A DNA stretch of 64,000 nucleotides from Clostridiales bacterium (GTDB taxonomy: Bacteria; Bacillota; Clostridia; Oscillospirales; Acutalibacteraceae): positions 1 through 64,000 of the forward strand of contig DUNN01000029.1 in the NCBI GenBank assembly GCA_012839345.1, written 5' to 3'. This document shows, piece after piece, positions 60,170 to 64,000 of this stretch (the first letter of the stretch is position 1; each line of letters begins with the position of its first letter). The notes below the pieces were generated by a model. That model searched no databases. It had not been told where the DNA came from and saw only the letters and a program-made list of their open reading frames with translations. A program made the position numbers and the translations under genes.

Positions 60170-61348
60170 ATGAGAAAAAGAAGAAGGGCGAGTATTTATT
60201 CCCTTGTGCTGTTGCCAGTTATATTGTTCTGTTTCATATTTTCCCAACCCGCACACGCGGAAACCGTTCCGTATTTTACCTTTCATCTGGACAAGGACAA
60301 CGTTCCGCCGGACGGCCTGGTTAAAGTGTACGTCAACGCAAACCCTGTGCCGGATACCGCCGCCGCGTTCCGCATGAGAATGGATTACGATTCTTCTGTG
60401 CTTAGTTTTGTTGGAACGGAAACTTCTTCCCAAATTAAAACGGGAACCTTAATGACAAACAGTGACAGCAACCCAATCTGCAGTGTGTATGTCTGCAATG
60501 TTGGCCAAAAGGCTGCCCCAGTTCTTTCTGGCAACATTATTTCCTTTGTTTTTAAGGTGTGCGATACGGCAGACTTAGGTAAAACGGTCATCGGTGCGCA
60601 CATCGACCAAATCTGTAATTATCAGGCACAGCAGTTAAATCTCAGCTATGACGAAAATCTGACATTGAAAATCAATCCCGAAACGGATTTGTCCGGCAAC
60701 GCCTATTTGACAGCGTTAAAACCGTTAACGGGTTCCCTAGTGCCGGAATTCTCTCCCGATGAGTTTCAGTACCGGATGACGGTCGGAGCGGAGGTGCAAT
60801 CCGTTGAATTTCAGGCATCGGCGGGCGACGGCGGAACCGTTTCCATTAACCGCAGAACGCTGGGCAAAGCTGGGAGCGATACGGTCATTCTTGCAACCGT
60901 TACCTCCAAAAATAAAAAGGCTAAGGTGCAATACGCGGTCACGGTGCATCGAAACGCCGCGGTGGACAACGAAACGGAAAAATCACCCGTGGCTACAGCT
61001 ACGCAAGAGGAGAAACGGTCGCAGAACAAAAACGGCGGGAACAACAGCAAAAGTTCTTTTTCCCGGTCGGGAACGGGCGGTGTGAAAGGTACCACCGGAA
61101 GTACCAAAGCGGAAGAAACGCAAAGCCCGGTTCAAATTGCAACCAGCGGGTCAAACAGCACACAGCTGCTTGCCGCAAACGGGGCCGGCACGCGCAACAT
61201 ATATATTATTGGAAACCAAATGCCCTTTTATTTAGTGGTGCTTTTGGTTGTGATTCTTTTAATTCAGCTGGGCATTATGCTTGCCCCGTGGCTCAGCAGC
61301 ACACGTGCCATGAAAAAAGAAGCTCCGCGGAATGAGGATAAGAAGTAA
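60170..61348 (+). CDS. Surface protein with cohesin and cadherin-like domains
   Basis: 392 residues. Signal peptide (to HAE, about residue 28); a cohesin-type beta-sandwich (about 33-165: AAAFRMRMDYDSSVLSFVGTE, GNIISFVFKV); a cadherin-like beta-sandwich of the pfam12733 sort (about 180-262: YLTALKPLTGSLVPEFSPDEFQYRMTV); a Ser/Thr/Gly/Asn-rich linker; a membrane helix near 345-365 with a basic tail. There is no LPXTG-type motif, so it is membrane-anchored. Cohesins bind dockerins in cellulosomes, but a lone membrane cohesin may do something else. GGAGAAGGGG precedes the ATG. Confidence 0.8.
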   Translation: MRKRRRASIYSLVLLPVILFCFIFSQPAHAETVPYFTFHLDKDNVPPDGLVKVYVNANPVPDTAAAFRMRMDYDSSVLSFVGTETSSQIKTGTLMTNSDSNPICSVYVCNVGQKAAPVLSGNIISFVFKVCDTADLGKTVIGAHIDQICNYQAQQLNLSYDENLTLKINPETDLSGNAYLTALKPLTGSLVPEFSPDEFQYRMTVGAEVQSVEFQASAGDGGTVSINRRTLGKAGSDTVILATVTSKNKKAKVQYAVTVHRNAAVDNETEKSPVATATQEEKRSQNKNGGNNSKSSFSRSGTGGVKGTTGSTKAEETQSPVQIATSGSNSTQLLAANGAGTRNIYIIGNQMPFYLVVLLVVILLIQLGIMLAPWLSSTRAMKKEAPRNEDKK

Positions 61349-61379
61349 AGAAGAGCGTGCTCTCGGAGCATGTTCTTAT

Positions 61380-61412
61380 AAAAAACGCCTCACGGTTTGT
61401 GAGGCGTTTTTT
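61380..61412 (+). terminator. Terminator after the cohesin-domain gene
   Basis: 14-bp stem AAAAAACGCCTCAC (61380-61393) with GTGAGGCGTTTTTT (61399-61412). Confidence 0.88.
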
Positions 61413-61504
61413 ATTCATCATTTTTGAAGAATCCGTTTTTAATGGGGGTCTGCAACCGTGCACTTGATGTTCCGCGCTGGAATCTCCACCCCCATTTGTG
61501 AAAG

Positions 61505-62155
61505 TTATATTCGGCGAAACCGAAGGCCCTGGGTTTCGAACGATAAGGAAAACCGCCAGAACCGAATGCTGCGCGTTCCCGGGTTTGGATTTCTTAGTAC
61601 CTTGAAGATGACAACGGCACTAATGAGGATGACCGCCAGTTTGATGCAGAAAAGCGGTTCGAACAGCACTGCGGCAATCACCGCGGTGCAAAACCCGACA
61701 ATTACCCCGGTGGAGTCCGGACTGACCACAACCACAAACTTATAAAATGCCAGAATAAGCGCAAGAACAAGCACAAACTGGCTTAATGGGAATGCAGCAA
61801 GCAGGGAACCAAAGGCGGTGGAAATCGCTTTGCCGCCGTTCCATTTTAAGAAAGGCGAAAAGGCATGCCCGAATACCGGAGCCGCCATAACCGGGACCAA
61901 AGAAAGGTCGCTGATTCCAACATAGTGGATGGAGAAAAAGACCGGCAGAAACGCCTTCAAAACATCCAGTGCCATGCAAAGAAAGCCGATTTTTGCGCCG
62001 GCCGCCTGAATGGCATTGGCGCTGCCAGGATTTCCATCGCTGCCGACAAACTTCGTTACATCAACATTCTTGACAAGTTTCGGAATGTAATAGGAATTCA
62101 TCAGGGAGCCGCAAAAAAAGCCGATAACGGTCATAACCAGAGTTTGAAGCAACAA
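61505..62155 (-). CDS. plsY: Glycerol-3-phosphate acyltransferase PlsY
   Basis: 216 residues, about six membrane helices. PlsY motifs: VGSDGNPGSANAIQAAG (motif 1/2, normally SGNPGATN), FGHAFSPFLKWNGGKAISTAFG (motif 2) . It moves an acyl group from acyl-phosphate to glycerol-3-phosphate, first step of phospholipid synthesis. TTG start at 62155 is 8 bases after GGGGGA. The extended C-terminal tail (NPNPGTRSIRFWRFSLSFE) goes past the usual end. It follows a lipid glycosyltransferase gene by 26 bases. Confidence 0.85.
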   Translation of the reverse strand: MLLQTLVMTVIGFFCGSLMNSYYIPKLVKNVDVTKFVGSDGNPGSANAIQAAGAKIGFLCMALDVLKAFLPVFFSIHYVGISDLSLVPVMAAPVFGHAFSPFLKWNGGKAISTAFGSLLAAFPLSQFVLVLALILAFYKFVVVVSPDSTGVIVGFCTAVIAAVLFEPLFCIKLAVILISAVVIFKVLRNPNPGTRSIRFWRFSLSFETQGLRFRRI

Positions 62156-62181
62156 ACCGCAATTCCCCCTCTTTCCAGTTG

Positions 62182-63339
62182 TTAGTTACACAAGTTTTTG
62201 TTGCTTTTCTGTTGAACGGTGATTTCCATATGCTGCTGGGTACTGCTGCGCACCAGATGAACCAGATATTCTGCGATTTTTTCGGTACTTTCCCGTTTAA
62301 AATATGTGCGTTGCCGTTCCAGCATCCGGCGGGCTGCTTCGGGGTCCGTTGCAAGCTTCAAGGCGGCTCGCGCCGCGTCGTCGGCGCTGTCGGCCGTTAC
62401 CGCCGCACCAAGTGAGCAGAGAAAAGCAGTATTTTTTTGTTCACAGCCGGGAATGGGGTGGGTGAGCACCAACGGCACGCGCTTTGCCAGTGCCTCGCTG
62501 GTGGTAAGGCCGCCCGATTTCGTTAAAAGTACGTCTGCGGCATCCATAAACACGTCGACTTGGTCGGTATAACCGAACGGACGAACCCTTTCCATTCCGC
62601 TTAACTTTTGATACAGCACTTCATTTCTTCCGCAAAGCACCGCCACCTGCGCGTCCGGCATTTGCGAAATCAGCGAAAGAACGAGCGTTTTAATATCTCC
62701 ATATCCCATGCTTCCACCGGTTACAACGAACAGATGCTTTGTACCGCACAGCCCCAGTCTGCGGCGGGCTTCTTCCTTATCACCCTCTGTGCGGAAGGCT
62801 TTCCGCACAGGAATGCCGAGTGGAATCAGCTTTTCCTTTGGAATCCCCTTTTGCACAAATTCATCCATCAGCGCTTTGGCAGGAATGATGTAGGAATCCA
62901 GTCTGGTTTCTTCCCAGAAAGGGCTGCAGGTGTAATCCGTCATAATGCCTACGCAAGGAATGTGCAGACCGTATTTTTCGCGAAGGTGCGTGATTGCCTG
63001 AGCGCCGAAAATATGGGTGCAAATAATACCGTCCGGCTGAAGAAGCTGGATTTTTTGGTACAGGCTGCCCGCATACAGGGAATTCAGGTAGTAAATCGGT
63101 GAACGCCGCCGGCTGGAGCTGACCAACTCGCCCATATGATATAAGAATCCGAAAAAGCCTGGGAGCGATAGAGTCAGCCGGGTATACAGCCGGGATACTT
63201 TGGAGGAAGCATCTCTTTTTCCTGATTTCAGCACATCCATAATAACCGCTTCGCCGTATGGCTTTAAAGCTTCCTGTAAAGCAGCTGCAGCAGAATTATG
63301 GCCTTCCCCTGTTGCTGTGGATAATAGAAGAAGTTTCAT
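62182..63339 (-). CDS. Diacylglycerol glycosyltransferase (MGDG synthase / UgtP-like)
   Basis: 385 residues, GT28-type enzyme. N-terminal MGDG-synthase domain (LLLLSTATGEGHNSAAAALQEAL) and C-terminal nucleotide-sugar domain (VVTGGSMGYGDIKTL, PFGYTDQVDVFMDAADVLLTKSGGLTTSEAL, KRVPLVLTHPIPGCEQKNTAFL). It would add sugar to diacylglycerol for membrane glycolipids or a teichoic-acid anchor. It lies directly before plsY, so the pair makes and decorates membrane lipids. GGAG stands 9 bases before the ATG. Confidence 0.87.
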   Translation of the reverse strand: MKLLLLSTATGEGHNSAAAALQEALKPYGEAVIMDVLKSGKRDASSKVSRLYTRLTLSLPGFFGFLYHMGELVSSSRRRSPIYYLNSLYAGSLYQKIQLLQPDGIICTHIFGAQAITHLREKYGLHIPCVGIMTDYTCSPFWEETRLDSYIIPAKALMDEFVQKGIPKEKLIPLGIPVRKAFRTEGDKEEARRRLGLCGTKHLFVVTGGSMGYGDIKTLVLSLISQMPDAQVAVLCGRNEVLYQKLSGMERVRPFGYTDQVDVFMDAADVLLTKSGGLTTSEALAKRVPLVLTHPIPGCEQKNTAFLCSLGAAVTADSADDAARAALKLATDPEAARRMLERQRTYFKRESTEKIAEYLVHLVRSSTQQHMEITVQQKSNKNLCN

Positions 63340-63518
63340 ATGATCGCTCCATGGTTTTCTTCCATAATTTCCTTAATTTTGAAAACTCATCATTATTTTA
63401 TAGCGTAACTCGGAATATTTCAACAGATCATTACCATTTTATGCAGCTGCATTTATTTATCTGCACCGTTCTGCAAAACCGGATTCCAGAGGGGCAGGGC
63501 ACAGCCCTGCATTCAATT

Positions 63519-63556
63519 AAAAAAGAGCAGCGCAGAAATCTGCGTTGCTCTTTTTG
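63519..63556. terminator. Terminator, end of the mannitol dehydrogenase family gene
   Basis: A 16-18 bp stem with one G-U pair around loop AA (63519-63536, 63539-63556), flanked by A6 and T5 runs; on the minus strand it ends the gene at 63580. In the rest of the 63,340-63,579 gap I see only a small palindrome GCAGGGC-ACA-GCCCTGC (63494-63510). Confidence 0.78.
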
Positions 63557-63579
63557 CTCTTTCAAATCATGTTGTTTTT

Positions 63580-64000
63580 TCAATCTGCTTTTTTCAAATA
63601 CTTTTGCAGGGTTGCTCGTACTGCGCCGGGGCCTGCAAGCATTTCTTGGAACATGGTTTCAATTTTATCGGACAGCCCGGCGGCACAAAGGTCGGTGCCA
63701 AACAGAACCGGGTTGGAAAGAATCGGTTTCAGCTGACCATCGTACGTTTCCGGTTTGCCAACGGTTACGCCGGAAAGCTGGGACTGAAGTTCCTCCAGCA
63801 TTGGGTCGCTGCTTACCGCCATCGGTTGATTCTGGTCATCAACCCCAAGAAGGTAGCGCAGCCATCCGGCAATGGCAAGGGGAATAAAGGTAAGGCTGGT
63901 TACATCCAGATCGCTCCGTGAAAGGTAGGCTTTAATTGTTTCACCGAAGCGGATCGGAATCTTTTGGCTGGTGTCGGTCGCAATACGCTGGGGAGTATCC
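63580..64000 (-). CDS. Mannitol dehydrogenase family protein, C-terminal part
   Basis: The last 140 codons of a minus-strand gene that runs off the right edge. DTPQRIATDTSQKIPIRFGETIK, LTFIPLAIAGWLRYLLGVDDQNQ and SNPVLFGTDLCAAGLSDKIETMFQEMLAGPGAVRATLQKYL are typical of the C-terminal domain of the mannitol/fructuronate/tagaturonate reductase group (NAD-dependent polyol or uronate reductases). The Lys of KIPIRF belongs to the catalytic region. Which substrate applies needs the N-terminal half, outside the window. Confidence 0.82.
   Translation of the reverse strand, partial: DTPQRIATDTSQKIPIRFGETIKAYLSRSDLDVTSLTFIPLAIAGWLRYLLGVDDQNQPMAVSSDPMLEELQSQLSGVTVGKPETYDGQLKPILSNPVLFGTDLCAAGLSDKIETMFQEMLAGPGAVRATLQKYLKKAD

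Noticed and set aside
60170-61348. Cellulosome scaffold interpretation of the cohesin-domain protein
   Set aside because: Only one cohesin-like domain, no dockerin and no glycoside hydrolase genes nearby; a general surface-binding role is the safer reading.

Overview
The window looks like a chromosomal segment of a low-to-mid GC, endospore-forming Firmicute of class Clostridia, most likely of the Oscillospiraceae/Ruminococcaceae type. The reasons are the yqfC-yqfD-phoH-ybeY-dgkA-era-yqzL-recO and ylxM-ffh-rpsP-khpA-rimM-trmD gene orders, the sporulation genes ylbJ, yqfC and yqfD, strong AGGAGG-type ribosome sites, consensus TTGACA/TATAAT promoters and many TTG starts (mobC, tnpW-like, yqfC, dgkA, era, ffh, ecfT, plsY and others). 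The genus assignment is inference.

Layout. 1-3,850: AT-rich accessory DNA with the start of an insertion-sequence transposase, a beheaded sigma-factor gene, a frameshifted anti-sigma-like gene, two small secreted proteins and an unknown gene. 3,876-9,200: a small mobilizable element of the Tn4451 type (DUF6076-type gene, oriT-like palindromes, mobC, relaxase with a second gene nested in another frame, tnpW-like gene, large serine recombinase). 9,214-29,640: conserved housekeeping core on the plus strand (sporulation, PhoH, YbeY, undecaprenol kinase, Era, RecO, MutS2, SRP, S16, RimM, TrmD, HPr, UvrC, RsmD, CoaD). 29,797-33,500: polysaccharide deacetylase, a cysteine/arginine-rich microprotein, a small lipoprotein, an amino-acid permease and tRNA-Asp/tRNA-Thr. 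33,550-33,680: a possible small RNA gene.

33,985-40,852 (minus strand): a YyaL-type thioredoxin-fold protein, then a complete ECF transporter (two ATPases, T and S components) behind a nucleoside phosphorylase and a Crp/Fnr regulator, with palindromic operator candidates in the regulator's promoter. This suggests uptake and phosphorolysis of a nucleoside. 41,258-47,935: DEAD-box helicase, a stand-alone FakA C-terminal-like domain, peptide deformylase, DUF134 protein, PHP phosphoesterase behind a structured leader, Fe-S aldo/keto reductase and an unknown protein with a nuclease-like D...ExQ motif.

48,059-50,500 (minus): a cobalamin riboswitch controls a secreted beta-propeller with an SPKTG sorting signal, followed by a DUF4430 lipoprotein. 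This is the best candidate here for a little-described system: cell-surface corrinoid capture. 50,739-58,232: nitrogen assimilation, with type III glutamine synthetase (minus, promoter running straight into an attenuator-like hairpin) divergent from a five-gene split glutamate synthase operon. 58,396-64,000: an epimerase-like protein, a CrtO-like membrane protein, a cohesin/cadherin-like surface protein, PlsY with a diacylglycerol glycosyltransferase (membrane lipid synthesis), and the C-terminal end of a mannitol dehydrogenase family gene running off the window.
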